A stretch of 64,000 nucleotides of DNA from Petrimonas mucosa (GTDB lineage: Bacteria; Bacteroidota; Bacteroidia; Bacteroidales; Dysgonomonadaceae), in assembly GCF_900095795.1 (NCBI RefSeq), contig NZ_LT608328.1:186001-250000 (forward strand), given 5' to 3'. The position numbers and the translations under genes are program-made. Shown in pieces: positions 8,444 through 18,098 of the stretch (the first letter of the stretch is position 1; each line of letters starts with the position of its first letter). Under the pieces are notes generated by a model, which did no database searches, was not told where the DNA came from, and worked only from the letters and a program-made list of their open reading frames with translations.

Positions 8444-8907
8444 TATTTAGAAATTTGATAATAAGGTTACTCTCTGTTACAGCTCGAACTCTTTGGTGAG
8501 ACGAATATCTTCGGAGGAGCAGCTCTTTATCCAACTCCTTGATCTCCGGCTTGCCGTAGCGGAATGTGGTATAGCCTAATCCATATCCGAACGGATAAAG
8601 GGGCTTTCCTGTGAAATACTGGTAGGTCCGCCCCTTGGTCAAATCATAATCCCCAAACGGAGGTAACTCCTCGAGCGAGTTGTAGTAAGTCAACACCAAT
8701 CTTCCACCCGGGTTGTAACGGCCAAAAAGCACTTCGGCTACGGCAGTTCCTCCCTGCTCCCCCTGGCGGATCGATATCATGCGAAGCATACACCTACAAC
8801 CTGTAGTCTTCCCAGACACGGGCGGAGGGATCGGCAGTATACATATTTCGATAACAAGCGGCCAATGTAAAAACCGGCGCAATAGCCGACAGTAAAATAG
8901 CTCTCAT
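8424..8907 (-). pseudogene. Relic of a GH3 glycosidase: signal peptide fused to C-terminus by deletion
   Basis: From ATG at 8907 the frame reads a lipoprotein signal (MRAILLSAIAPVFTLAAC) and then meets a stop after VWEDYRL. In another frame, from about 8775 to 8550, a typical GH3 C-terminal stretch appears: GGTAVAEVLFGRYNPGGRL, LPPFGDYDLTKGRTYQYF, PLYPFGYGLGYTTF. A normal protein of this kind has 700-880 residues, so most of the catalytic domain and the start of the second domain are gone. The end runs into the Gfo/Idh start. It lies inside the xylose operon and is close in type to the intact GH3 gene at 13234, from which it could derive by duplication. Not expected to be functional. Confidence 0.75.
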
Positions 8908-8929
8908 GACCATCAGCCTCATAACTTTT

Positions 8930-10315
8930 TCATTTCTTCCACAACCTCTCTATCTCTTCCAGCGATTTCCCTTTTGTTTCGGGAACCATCTTCCATACAA
9001 AAAGGGCAGAAAGAAGAGCCATCAATCCGTAGAAACCATAGGTCAACGCCCCGCTGTACTCCATCATTGCCGGATAGGTAGAGGAGATGAGGTAGTTGGC
9101 GGCCCATTGCGCAGTAACAGCTATCGCAACCGCTTGGCCACGGATCTTGTTGGGGAAGATCTCAGATATCAGTACCCAGCAGATCGGTCCCCACGACATC
9201 ATGAATGAGGCGGTGTAGATGATGATAAATACCAGCGTGCTTATGCCGATGATCTCGTTATAAGCCAACCAGGAAATGGCAAACATGCCAATGGCCATGC
9301 CAATCGATCCGGTAATCAGCAGCGGTTTTCTACCCCATTTGTCCACCGTCAGGATGGCAACAACCGTAAAGATAACATTCACAAATCCCATGATGATGGT
9401 CTGCAACATGGAGGCATCCTTTGCGGCACCCATGCTCTCGAAGATCCGTGGAGCATAATAGAGCGCCACGTTGATTCCCACGAACTGCTGGAATACAGAC
9501 AGAAGTATCCCGATAAAAATGACAACTTTACCATAGGAATATATGCTGGAACGCTCCGTTACACGACCAATGGATTGCTTTATTTCAAAAAGGATACTCT
9601 CGGCCCGTAACCTGTCGGCATTGATGCGGGTTAACACCGTACGTGCTTTCTCGTCGCGATTCGACAACACCAGGTAACGCGGCGTCTCGGGCACCATAAA
9701 GAGGAGGATCCCGAAGAGGGCCGCAGGAATGGCTTCCGAAGCGAACATGTAGCGCCATCCGATATCGTTGATCCACTCGATGGTCTGCCCGTAGGCAATG
9801 CTCCAATTTACGAAATAGACCACCAACATCCCAAAGATGATGGCAAACTGGTTGAAGGAAACCAGTCTCCCCCGGATACCGGCAGGAGATATCTCACTGA
9901 TGTACATGGGTGAAACGGCAGAGGCCAGCCCCACCCCCACTCCACCTATGATGCGGTAGAGGTTGAATGCCAGCAGCAGTCCGATGGAGGGTTCGCCCTT
10001 GGTGAAGAAAAGGGTTTCGGGGAAACCCGATCCCAATGCCGAGAGAAAAAAGAGAATGGCCGAAATGAGCAGGGTCTTTTTCCTGCCGAACCGGTTCGAA
10101 AAGAGTCCCGAAAGCATTCCCCCTGCGACACAGCCTATCAGGGCACTCGACACGGTGGCTCCATGGATCAGTGAATTCAAACCCAACGGTCTGATGAGGT
10201 AAGCCTCGATCGATTTCTCCGCACCTGATATTACAGCCGTGTCGTAACCGAAGAGGAGTCCGCCCAGCGTAGCTACCAGAGTAATTCCAAAAATATAGGT
10301 CTTGTTGTATTTCAT
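8930..10315 (-). CDS. xylE: Sugar/H+ symporter (D-xylose type), major facilitator superfamily
   Basis: 461 residues with about 12 hydrophobic segments. Sugar-porter family marks: GGLLFGYDTAVISGAE in segment 1, the GRLVSFNQFAIIFG segment after helix 4, GRKPLLITGS in the central loop region, and the C-terminal PETKGKSLEEIE signature. It imports a pentose or hexose with protons through the inner membrane. It lies 82 bp after xylA in the same direction, so D-xylose is the probable substrate, which would supply the isomerase and kinase. The ATG at 10315 gives a normal family length and no earlier start is needed. Confidence 0.88.
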   Translation of the reverse strand: MKYNKTYIFGITLVATLGGLLFGYDTAVISGAEKSIEAYLIRPLGLNSLIHGATVSSALIGCVAGGMLSGLFSNRFGRKKTLLISAILFFLSALGSGFPETLFFTKGEPSIGLLLAFNLYRIIGGVGVGLASAVSPMYISEISPAGIRGRLVSFNQFAIIFGMLVVYFVNWSIAYGQTIEWINDIGWRYMFASEAIPAALFGILLFMVPETPRYLVLSNRDEKARTVLTRINADRLRAESILFEIKQSIGRVTERSSIYSYGKVVIFIGILLSVFQQFVGINVALYYAPRIFESMGAAKDASMLQTIIMGFVNVIFTVVAILTVDKWGRKPLLITGSIGMAIGMFAISWLAYNEIIGISTLVFIIIYTASFMMSWGPICWVLISEIFPNKIRGQAVAIAVTAQWAANYLISSTYPAMMEYSGALTYGFYGLMALLSALFVWKMVPETKGKSLEEIERLWKK

Positions 10316-10397
10316 CTGCTTTCAAGCTATATGACGCAAAAACCGGAACAGGTATCCGGAAATGGACTCCGGTTCCGGACAATCTCGTCGAGGTTCG

Positions 10398-11720
10398 TCA
10401 AATATACATGTTCACAATCGATTCGTAAAGTTCCTGCTTGCCACTGATCTGGGCCGGCTCTTTCCCCAGCGAGATGGCATACTGGCGCAGATCCTCAAGC
10501 GAAAGTCTGCCCTCCTCGAACTCTTTGCCTTTGCCGCTGTCGAAAGAGGCATACCTCTCCTTCAGCATCTGCAGGTAGGGCGACTCTTCAAGGATCCCGG
10601 CGGCAGCCTCCAGGGCACGGGCAAAAGCATCCATTCCGGCAATGTGAGCAATGAAGATATCTTCCAGATCGGTAGAGTTGCGCCTAGTTTTGGCATCAAA
10701 ATTGGTCCCTCCGCCCTGTAGTCCACCCCCCTTCAGGATAACCAGCATGGCTTGTGTCAACTCATAAACGTCGATGGGGAACTGGTCGGTATCCCAACCG
10801 TTCTGGTAATCTCCCCGGTTGGCGTCGATCGAGCCCAGCATGCCTGCATCGACAGCGCATTGCAGATCATGTTCAAAGGTGTGGCCGGCCAGCGTGGCAT
10901 GATTCACCTCGATATTCAGCTTGAAGTCCTTGTCGAGGCCATGTGCGCGCAAGAAGCCGATCACCGTCTCGGCATCCGTGTCATACTGATGCTTGGTAGG
11001 TTCCATCGGTTTAGGCTCAATGAGGAAGGTTCCCCTGAATCCTTTCGAGCGGGCATAATCACGGGCCTTGGTCAGCATCATGGCCAGATGTTCCTTCTCA
11101 CGTTTCATGTCGGTATTCAAGAGGCTCATGTACCCTTCGCGTCCACCCCAGAAGACATAATTCTCGCCTCCCAGCTCGATAGTGGCATCCAGGGCATTCT
11201 TGATCTGCGTGGCAGCATAGGCTACACTGTCGAAGTTGGGATTGGTGGCCGCTCCGTTCATATAACGTTTATGGCTGAAGACGTTGGCCGTTCCCCAAAG
11301 CAGTTTTATGCCCGTCTCGGCCATTCTTTCCTTTGCATAGGCAACGATCGACTTCAGATTGGCCTCATACTCCTCAATGGAGTTCCCCTCATCGATCAGG
11401 TCAACATCGTGAAAACAGAAATATTCGATTCCCATCTTCTGCATGAACTCAAAGCCTGCGTCCAGTTTCTTCTTGGCTCTCTCCAATGCACCCTCGCCGT
11501 TATTCCACTCGAAATCTTTCGTCTCCTCCCCAAAGGGATCGCTCGATTCAGCACAAAGGGTGTGCCAGTATGCCATCGAAAACTTGAACCAATCTTTCAT
11601 CTTGCGGCCATAGACCACCTTCTCCGCATCGTAATAACGGAAAGCCAGCGGGTTCTTGCTCTCCTTGCCTTCAAACCGGATCTGTCCGATGCCGGGAAAA
11701 AACTCTTTTCTTGTTTCCAT
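10398..11720 (-). CDS. xylA: Xylose isomerase
   Basis: Converts D-xylose to D-xylulose in the cytoplasm. From ATG at 11720 the protein has 440 residues, the usual size of class II enzymes. Visible marks: catalytic His in [20 protein letters not shown], metal ligands in [10 protein letters not shown] and [20 protein letters not shown], and [19 protein letters not shown]. The open frame extends to 11786 but would overlap xylB there, and the family-like sequence ([14 protein letters not shown]) begins right after the ATG at 11720. It starts 22 bp after xylB, so translation is probably co-regulated with it. Confidence 0.95.
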   Translation of the reverse strand: METRKEFFPGIGQIRFEGKESKNPLAFRYYDAEKVVYGRKMKDWFKFSMAYWHTLCAESSDPFGEETKDFEWNNGEGALERAKKKLDAGFEFMQKMGIEYFCFHDVDLIDEGNSIEEYEANLKSIVAYAKERMAETGIKLLWGTANVFSHKRYMNGAATNPNFDSVAYAATQIKNALDATIELGGENYVFWGGREGYMSLLNTDMKREKEHLAMMLTKARDYARSKGFRGTFLIEPKPMEPTKHQYDTDAETVIGFLRAHGLDKDFKLNIEVNHATLAGHTFEHDLQCAVDAGMLGSIDANRGDYQNGWDTDQFPIDVYELTQAMLVILKGGGLQGGGTNFDAKTRRNSTDLEDIFIAHIAGMDAFARALEAAAGILEESPYLQMLKERYASFDSGKGKEFEEGRLSLEDLRQYAISLGKEPAQISGKQELYESIVNMYI

Positions 11721-11742
11721 AATTGTTTCTGTTATCAGTTTA

Positions 11743-13221
11743 TTATTTTGTAATGTATCTTTTCCATCGTTGATATGCAGCTTCATACTCGTCGCGATGC
11801 GCTACGTCAGGTTCAATGGTCATGATCCTCCTTAACGAGGCAAACGCCTCTTCGTTGGACGAATAGATCCCGACCCCGATTCCGGCCGCCTTTGCAGCAC
11901 CGGCCGCCCCATCGGTATCGAACAGTTCGATGGTAGCACCGGTAACACTGGCCAGCGTCTCCCTGAACACGGAGCTCAGGAACATGTTGGCATTCCCTGC
12001 CCGGATAAGGTTGAGCTGCATCCCCATCTCTTCCATGATCTCCATACCGTACCGGAAAGAGAATACAATTCCCTCCTGCGATGCACGGACCATATCGGAG
12101 ATGGTATGGATATTGAAATTGATGCCGTGAAAGGAAGATCCCGGATCCCTATTCTGCAGAACCCGTTCCGCACCATTACCAAAGGGAATCACTGAAATGC
12201 CCCTCGAACCAACTGGCGATTTCGAGGCCAGCACGTTCATGTCGTCATAACCCAAACCCTGCTGGATCATGTTCTTTTTTATCCAAGAGTTTAGGATGCC
12301 GGTACCGTTAATGCACAGCAGAACGCCCAATCTCGGCTCCTCTGGGGTATGGTTGACATGAGCAAAGGTATTTACCCGCGACAGCGGATCGTAGTTCACC
12401 TCCCCCAAGACACCATAGACAACGCCCGATGTTCCCGCGGTGGAGGCAATCTCTCCAGGATGGAAAACATTGAGTGATACCGCATTATTGGGTTGATCCC
12501 CTGCCCGGTATCCTACCGGTGTCCCCTCCTTCAGTCCCAGCTCCCTGGCAGCTCCGGCAGAAACCGCTCCCTGAAAACCGAAGATCGGAACCAGCCGGGG
12601 GATGATATCGTAACTGAATCCGAAGCAGCTCATCACCTCTTCAGAGATCCCATTCTTCTGAAAATCCCAGAAGATGCCTTCCGACAATCCCTCGACGGTG
12701 GCGGTTACCTCACCGGTCAGCCTCATGGCAATATAGTCTCCGGGAAGCATGATCTTGTCGATCTTTCCGTAGAGATCAGGCTCATTCTCTTTCACCCAGG
12801 CCAGTTTCGAAGCGGTGAAATTGCCCGGCGAGTTCAACAGGGAAGCCAATGCCTTTTCGGGCCCGATCGCCCGGAATGCCTTCTCACCGTAGGCAACAGC
12901 CCTGCTGTCGCACCAGATGATGGAAGGGCGAAGCACCTTGCCCTCCCGGTCTACCGCAACCAGCCCGTGCATCTGCCACGATATGCCGATCCCCTTGATA
13001 TCCGCTACATCTATGCCCGACTTCTCGATGACAGACCGATTGGCCAGTTTCAGATTTTCCCACCACATCGCCGGATCCTGCTCGGCCCAGCCGGGTCTTG
13101 CCGCATGGATCGGCATCTCGCTCTTCGGGAAAAAATCGGATGCCACTATCTCTCCCGTTTCGGCATTCACCAGACATGCCTTTACCGATGAACTGCCAAT
13201 ATCGTATCCTAACAAATACAT
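11743..13221 (-). CDS. xylB: Xylulokinase (FGGY family)
   Basis: Phosphorylates D-xylulose to xylulose 5-phosphate for the pentose phosphate pathway. 492 residues. N-terminal ATPase fold [16 protein letters not shown], substrate segment [11 protein letters not shown], catalytic base region [14 protein letters not shown], and the second phosphate loop [13 protein letters not shown]. It lies between the GH3 gene (12 bp gap) and xylA (22 bp gap) in one minus-strand operon. The frame is intact and the start at 13221 gives the normal family N-terminus. Confidence 0.94.
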   Translation of the reverse strand: MYLLGYDIGSSSVKACLVNAETGEIVASDFFPKSEMPIHAARPGWAEQDPAMWWENLKLANRSVIEKSGIDVADIKGIGISWQMHGLVAVDREGKVLRPSIIWCDSRAVAYGEKAFRAIGPEKALASLLNSPGNFTASKLAWVKENEPDLYGKIDKIMLPGDYIAMRLTGEVTATVEGLSEGIFWDFQKNGISEEVMSCFGFSYDIIPRLVPIFGFQGAVSAGAARELGLKEGTPVGYRAGDQPNNAVSLNVFHPGEIASTAGTSGVVYGVLGEVNYDPLSRVNTFAHVNHTPEEPRLGVLLCINGTGILNSWIKKNMIQQGLGYDDMNVLASKSPVGSRGISVIPFGNGAERVLQNRDPGSSFHGINFNIHTISDMVRASQEGIVFSFRYGMEIMEEMGMQLNLIRAGNANMFLSSVFRETLASVTGATIELFDTDGAAGAAKAAGIGVGIYSSNEEAFASLRRIMTIEPDVAHRDEYEAAYQRWKRYITK

Positions 13222-13233
13222 GATCTTCCTCCT

Positions 13234-15882
13234 CTATTCATTGATAAAATAGTTATCACCCTCAATCTCCACAAGGGCCTGCACCACTTTTCCGGTGGCC
13301 AGCGAAGCGGCATCGGGCTGTTTACCCCCCACCGATACCTGCAGTTTGCCTGCCTCCACAACCGGAACGTTCTCGTGGTTTCTCGCAGCAATCTGATGCG
13401 GTTTCAACCTGAATTCCACGCTCCGGGTCTCCCCGCTCTTCAGATGTATCCGCCGGAATCCCTGCAAGGCACGAACCGGTTTCTGCAGGTTGCTTTCGGG
13501 CAATGAGACATAGAGCTGTACAACCTCATCACCATCCATCTCTCCGGTATTGGTAACATCCACAGTGACAGCTATCTCATCCCCGCTCTTCACCTTTTCG
13601 GGGATCGACCTGAGCCGGTATTTGAAGGTGGTGTAGCTCAATCCAAACCCAAACTCGTAAAGAGGCTCTCCCTCAAAGTAGCGGTAGGTCTTGCCTCTCA
13701 TGTCGTAACTGTCGAAGGGAGGGATCTGGTTCACGTCCTTGTAGAAGGTGACCGGAAGGCGGCCAGCCGGGTTGTAATCTCCAAAAATGAGATCGGCAAT
13801 GGCCTGTCCTCCCGCCTGCCCCGGATACCACGCCTCGATGATGGCCGGAATATTCTGCGCTTCCCACTCTATCGACAATGCACTGCCATTGAGCAGGACA
13901 AGCACCGTTGGCTTGTTGAGTTGAAGTATCTCCTTCATCAATTCGGTCTGTACGGCAGGTATCTTGATATCGACACGGTCTCCTCCGGCAAAACCGGGCA
14001 CCTCTACTCGCATCTCCTCACCCTCCAGACGGGGACTAAGCCCCATGCAAAAGATCACCAGGTCTGAACTCCTGGCCAGATCAACGGCCTCCTGTCTCAA
14101 TCTCGGATTGGGTAGATCCCAAAGAATCTTCACATGGGCATATTCGGTTTCATCCTGAATATACTCCACCTCTATCTCGTAAGGTTTCCCGGCTTCGAGC
14201 TGCATGTAGCCATACTGTTTCCTGGCGTGGTGCCGATCCCTGCCCTCTGCAACCACCTGGCCGTCGACCATTAATTTGAAACCGGTGAAAGCTTCACCCC
14301 CCAGGGCATATTCACCAGTAACCGGAGGAACGAGAACACCCCTCCAACGGATGGCAAACCTCGCTTGAGGCAGATCTTCGAACGGCGCTGTATCCCACCA
14401 GACAAAGTCGATATTGGGATCGACTCGCATATGTTTTGCACCCCCCTCAAACCTGTTGTTGTCGAAATATTCCGCATGCAATCCCTTTGTATGAAGCGAT
14501 TTGTCGGTATAAAAACAGTCTGACGGAATCAGGGAAAGAGCGGGAAGCTGCTCGGCCAATGGAGCCCCCTGGGCATAAGCCACCTCGGCATGGGGCAGCT
14601 TTTCGATTATCCCCCTCAACGGGGTAATTCCGTCGGACGGGTAACCGTTGTAGTTACCCAGCAGGATCTCGGGATCATCAGCGTTGGGTCCGATGACGGC
14701 CACCTTTTTCACCTCCTTGCTGAAAGGGAGCAAATTGTTGTCGTTCTTCAACAACACCATCGATTTCCGGGCACTCTCCAGCGCCAGCAACCGGTGCTGT
14801 TCACAGTCCACAACATCGATGGGAATCTGCGCATAACTCACCTTGCCCTCCGGATCAAACATCCCCAGCCTGAAGCGGGCAAGCAGCAACCGCCTTACCG
14901 AAAGATCCAGTTCCGCTTCAGTGATCAGGTTCTGTTTCAGTGCATCGAGCAATCCTTTGGCATAGGTGTCACCGCAATTCAGGTCGGTTCCGGCCTTGAC
15001 CGCCTTGGCCGATGCTTCAGCAGCGTTGCTGACCACATGGTGGGCACTCTCCCGATAGAAGTCGCTGATGGCTCCGCAATCGGAAACGATATAGCCGTCA
15101 AAGCCCCACTTGTTACGCAGGAGATCCTCCAGGTACTTGTCGCCGCAGCAAGGCTCCCCACGCAACCGGTTGTAGGCACACATGACCGAATAGGCACCGG
15201 CCTCCTGGACGCTACGCCTGAAATGGGGCAGATAGGTTTCGGCCAGGTCATAATCGGAAGGATAGACATCGAACGAGTGGCGGTTAGATTCCGGACCGCT
15301 ATGGACGGCAAAATGCTTCACGGTCGCCACCAGTTTCAGGTACCTGGGATCGTCCCCCTGCAGCCCCTTGATGAAAGGGATTGCAAGTTCGGCTGTCAGG
15401 AAGGGATCTTCCCCGTAAGTCTCCATCCCTCTTCCCCAGCGCGGATCGCGGAAGATATTGATGTTGGGGGTCCAGAAGGTCAATCCCTGGTAAATTCCCC
15501 TCTTTCCTTGCGCCACATAATGGTGGTGCTTGGCACGTGCCTCATCCGATATGGCCGTGGCAATATCAAACATCTGCCGACTGTCCCACATGGCAGCCAT
15601 CCCGATGGCTTGTGGAAAGACCGTAGCCAGACCGGAACGGCCAACACCGTGCAGGCACTCGTTCCACCAATTGTAAGCCGGAATCCCCAGCCGGTCGATA
15701 GCCGGCGAATCGAAGCGCATCAGCTCAGCCTTCTCTTCGATTGTCAACCGTGAGAGCAGGTCGTCCGCTCTTTCTTCGAAAGAGAGTTTTGTGTTTAAAT
15801 AAGGCTGCACCTCTTTGCAGGAAAAAAAGAGAAATCCTGCGATCCACAAAAGAAACAGGTAGGAAACAGAAGTCTTTTTCAT
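13234..15882 (-). CDS. GH3 beta-xylosidase/beta-glucosidase lipoprotein with PA14 domain
   Basis: 882 residues. Lipoprotein signal at the start (hydrophobic segment then FFSCKE). Order of parts: GH3 TIM-barrel domain (about 35-330) with WNECLHGVGRSG, RDPRWGRGMETYGEDP, KHFAVHSGPE and the nucleophile Asp near residue 268 in YIVSDCGAISDFY; alpha/beta sandwich domain interrupted by a PA14 module starting near 467 (GLHAEYFDNNRFEGG); then YEFGFGLSYTTF and a C-terminal fibronectin-III-like domain. It would release xylose (or glucose) from oligosaccharides at the cell surface or in the periplasm. It stands between the NUDIX regulator and xylB, which makes beta-xylosidase the more likely activity; this is inferred from context. 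Confidence 0.9.
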   Translation of the reverse strand: MKKTSVSYLFLLWIAGFLFFSCKEVQPYLNTKLSFEERADDLLSRLTIEEKAELMRFDSPAIDRLGIPAYNWWNECLHGVGRSGLATVFPQAIGMAAMWDSRQMFDIATAISDEARAKHHHYVAQGKRGIYQGLTFWTPNINIFRDPRWGRGMETYGEDPFLTAELAIPFIKGLQGDDPRYLKLVATVKHFAVHSGPESNRHSFDVYPSDYDLAETYLPHFRRSVQEAGAYSVMCAYNRLRGEPCCGDKYLEDLLRNKWGFDGYIVSDCGAISDFYRESAHHVVSNAAEASAKAVKAGTDLNCGDTYAKGLLDALKQNLITEAELDLSVRRLLLARFRLGMFDPEGKVSYAQIPIDVVDCEQHRLLALESARKSMVLLKNDNNLLPFSKEVKKVAVIGPNADDPEILLGNYNGYPSDGITPLRGIIEKLPHAEVAYAQGAPLAEQLPALSLIPSDCFYTDKSLHTKGLHAEYFDNNRFEGGAKHMRVDPNIDFVWWDTAPFEDLPQARFAIRWRGVLVPPVTGEYALGGEAFTGFKLMVDGQVVAEGRDRHHARKQYGYMQLEAGKPYEIEVEYIQDETEYAHVKILWDLPNPRLRQEAVDLARSSDLVIFCMGLSPRLEGEEMRVEVPGFAGGDRVDIKIPAVQTELMKEILQLNKPTVLVLLNGSALSIEWEAQNIPAIIEAWYPGQAGGQAIADLIFGDYNPAGRLPVTFYKDVNQIPPFDSYDMRGKTYRYFEGEPLYEFGFGLSYTTFKYRLRSIPEKVKSGDEIAVTVDVTNTGEMDGDEVVQLYVSLPESNLQKPVRALQGFRRIHLKSGETRSVEFRLKPHQIAARNHENVPVVEAGKLQVSVGGKQPDAASLATGKVVQALVEIEGDNYFINE

Positions 15883-15914
15883 CGCAAACTGTATTTTGAG
15901 TTTAACATGAACGG

Positions 15915-16649
15915 CTAACTATATAGTTTTCGTGTATTTTTTTTGTGTACTTTTTTATCGAACCTGTAAAGCCTGGGAGCTCTGTAAGGTACATCTTTCT
16001 GCACTTCGTCCAATTGTTCCAGGCCTTCAATCTGCATTATTTTTTTCTTGAAGTTACGGACATCAGACGTTGTGCCCATGATGGCGTCGTAGAGGTTGCG
16101 GAGTTGAGTCATGGTAAATTTTCGGGGAAGCAACTCGAACAACATGGAGGGCTCCGACTTCACTTTGTGGCGTATATGCTCTAACGCAGTATCCGCAATT
16201 TCATTGTGATCGAAAGCTAGCCGTAAAGATTTTAATGAACTTACGTCGTACCAGTTTGCTGCAGTATTCTCCGACTCAAAAATAATTTTTCTACTTATTT
16301 TAATCAGTGCCACATACCCTACTGTAACGATTCTGCCGATTTTCATGTTTGTCAGTTTCTCCAGCCAATTTTTGTCCCTCATATTCTTTGTCCTTTGGGG
16401 ATTGCCAAAGCTATGAAACTGGCTCAGGTAAATGTTTTTTAATCCCGTCAGTTCGTTAAGGATACGTATAGCTGCCTCATCCAGGTCTTCATCTTCGAAA
16501 ATAATGCTTCCCGGTAATTTTTTATCGCTAAAGTTTTGTTCTTCTATCGTCCGTTCGATAAGCAATACTTTCAGTTTTTCACCGTCAAACCCAAAAACAA
16601 CGCAGTCCACCGAAACGTGAGGGTTGTAAACATGAGTGCTATTTTTCAT
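15915..16649 (-). CDS. NUDIX-type transcriptional regulator of xylose genes
   Basis: 244 residues. The N-terminal 150 residues have the NUDIX fold (VSVDCVVFGFDGEKLKVLLIER, PGSIIFEDEDLDEAAIRIL) but the catalytic Nudix box REXXEE is not intact, so this domain probably senses a sugar ligand. The C-terminal part (KFTMTQLRNLYDAIMG, FKKKIMQIEGLEQLDE) is a winged helix, as in NrtR-family regulators. Bacteroidota use this architecture for AraR- and XylR-like pentose regulators (family knowledge). It is the first gene of the minus-strand xylose cluster, 32 bp before the GH3 gene. Ligand and operator are inferred, not seen. Confidence 0.85.
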   Translation of the reverse strand: MKNSTHVYNPHVSVDCVVFGFDGEKLKVLLIERTIEEQNFSDKKLPGSIIFEDEDLDEAAIRILNELTGLKNIYLSQFHSFGNPQRTKNMRDKNWLEKLTNMKIGRIVTVGYVALIKISRKIIFESENTAANWYDVSSLKSLRLAFDHNEIADTALEHIRHKVKSEPSMLFELLPRKFTMTQLRNLYDAIMGTTSDVRNFKKKIMQIEGLEQLDEVQKDVPYRAPRLYRFDKKVHKKNTRKLYS

Positions 16650-17187
16650 GACATATTCTTAATAAGAATACAAAATTATACAGATTAATCACAATACATG
16701 TAAAATTTTTATATGTTTTAAAACATTATTATCAGCAATTTATATAAAGTAAAAAATACATATATAAAAATAACCTTATTGTAATTAATACGTATATGTG
16801 ACAGGAATGAGGTCAAAGCCTCTTCCCTTCAATTGACCGGGCCACCGGACATGATGCTCCAAAACTACTCACCGTTTTCACTGTCGAGCAGCCAGTTTTT
16901 AATGTGGCTCCGGCAGCTCGATGTACTCTCGAGCGATCTTTCGTCTACACAATGTTGGGAGTGGCCATCCGACAGCAACCCCTCAACGGTAGCCACCAGG
17001 CTTCGATATCGTGCCGATATTGGAGAGATTGAGTATGCAGGCAGATGTTCACTGCGGTGAATCTTAATCTCCTTACTATTTCAACACTCATGGTTTGCTG
17101 ACATAATTCCAACAAAATTCACAATTCAGAAATTTTTCTACTTTTTTTTTTGTTATTTTGCAAGCAGACTCCTTAACCATACTTTAT
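16650..17187. other. Intergenic region between xylose operon and ptb
   Basis: Divergent control region. The left 150 bp are extremely AT-rich and hold the regulator promoter. The middle (16800-17060) is GC-richer and has a short open frame without family resemblance; it may be a decayed gene but I could not identify it. The last 60 bp have long T runs and a TTATTTTG promoter-like box before ptb. I see no convincing operator palindrome. Confidence 0.4.
16671..16678 (-). promoter_or_regulatory. -7 box of the NUDIX regulator/xylose operon
   Basis: On the minus strand this reads TAATTTTG, matching the Bacteroidota TAnnTTTG box, 22 bp before the regulator ATG at 16649. Rich AT sequence surrounds it. 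Confidence 0.5.
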
Positions 17188-18087
17188 ATGATTCTCAGAT
17201 TAACTGAACTTATTGAAAAAGCCAAACAGAAGCCCACACGAAGAGTTGCAGTAGCGGCAGCAGAGGACGAGATGGTGTTAAAGTCACTCGTTGCAGCCAT
17301 GCAACAAGGAGTTATCAGCCCTGTGCTGGTGGGCGACAAAACCGCAATTGAAAAAACCGCGAAACATGCTGCCCTTGACCTGAGTCGGGTTGAGATCATC
17401 CACAATCCCGACGGTGCCGTCGAATCGGCAAAGATCGCGCTATCTCTCGTCAAGAGAGGTGATGCCGATATTCTGATGAAGGGGCTTATTCCTACGGGCG
17501 ATCTGCTTAGGGCGGTACTCGACAAGGCGAATGGTCTGCGCAAAGCAGCCCTGCTCAGTCATGTAGCCTTCTTTGAATCTCCCTACTACCACAAACTCTT
17601 ATGTGTAACGGATGCAGCCATGAACATCGCTCCCGATTTCGACACCAAAGTACACATTCTCAACAATGCCGTAGAGGCGTGTCACAAACTCGGGATAACT
17701 GAACCGAAAGTAGCTGTTGTCGCAGCCGTGGAAATTGTTAACCCTAAAATGGAAGCCACCGTTCATGCTGCTCTGCTAAAAGAGATGAACATCAAAAAAC
17801 AATTGCAGGGATGCATCGTGGACGGGCCCTTCGCCATCGATATTGCCGTCGACAAAGAGGCTGCCGCACACAAAGGCATCGTCAGTGAGGTTGCCGGAGA
17901 TAGCGACATTATTCTCGTGCCCGACATCGAAGCCGGAAATATTTTCTACAAGGCATTGAACTTCTTGGGTGGAGCCGTCTGTGCTGCCGTAATCATGGGG
18001 GCTGCGGTTCCCATCGTCCTCACATCACGCTCCGATTCCGAAATCAGCAAGATGCTGTCGATCTCGCTGGCAGCAGCAATGGATTAA
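17188..18087 (+). CDS. ptb: Phosphate butyryltransferase (phosphate acyltransferase)
   Basis: Exchanges CoA for phosphate on butyryl-CoA or branched acyl-CoA. 299 residues from ATG at 17188; the frame extends back to a TTG at 17158, but the ATG start gives the normal beginning MILRLTELIEKAKQKP and family length. Marks of the PTA/PTB family: VAVAAAEDEMVLKSLVAA, ADILMKGLIPTGDLLRAVL, VVAAVEIVNPKMEAT, CIVDGPFAIDIAVDKEAA, and the Gly/Ala-rich end VIMGAAVPIVLTSRSDS. buk follows after 11 bp, so the pair makes acyl-phosphate and then ATP. In anaerobic Bacteroidales this can serve butyrate or branched-chain acid formation from amino acids (inference). Confidence 0.92.
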   Translation: MILRLTELIEKAKQKPTRRVAVAAAEDEMVLKSLVAAMQQGVISPVLVGDKTAIEKTAKHAALDLSRVEIIHNPDGAVESAKIALSLVKRGDADILMKGLIPTGDLLRAVLDKANGLRKAALLSHVAFFESPYYHKLLCVTDAAMNIAPDFDTKVHILNNAVEACHKLGITEPKVAVVAAVEIVNPKMEATVHAALLKEMNIKKQLQGCIVDGPFAIDIAVDKEAAAHKGIVSEVAGDSDIILVPDIEAGNIFYKALNFLGGAVCAAVIMGAAVPIVLTSRSDSEISKMLSISLAAAMD

Positions 18088-18098
18088 ACATTAAAACT

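Noticed and set aside
10752-11753. Plus-strand frame of 333 codons
   Set aside because: Antisense to xylA, which has all catalytic motifs; the frame has no family resemblance.
14590-15753. Plus-strand frame of 387 codons
   Set aside because: Antisense to the GH3 catalytic domain; composition is that of a shadow frame.
16833-17060. 75-codon frame before ptb
   Set aside because: No motif, no start signal, and unlike neighbouring codon use; perhaps decayed sequence but not supportable as a gene.
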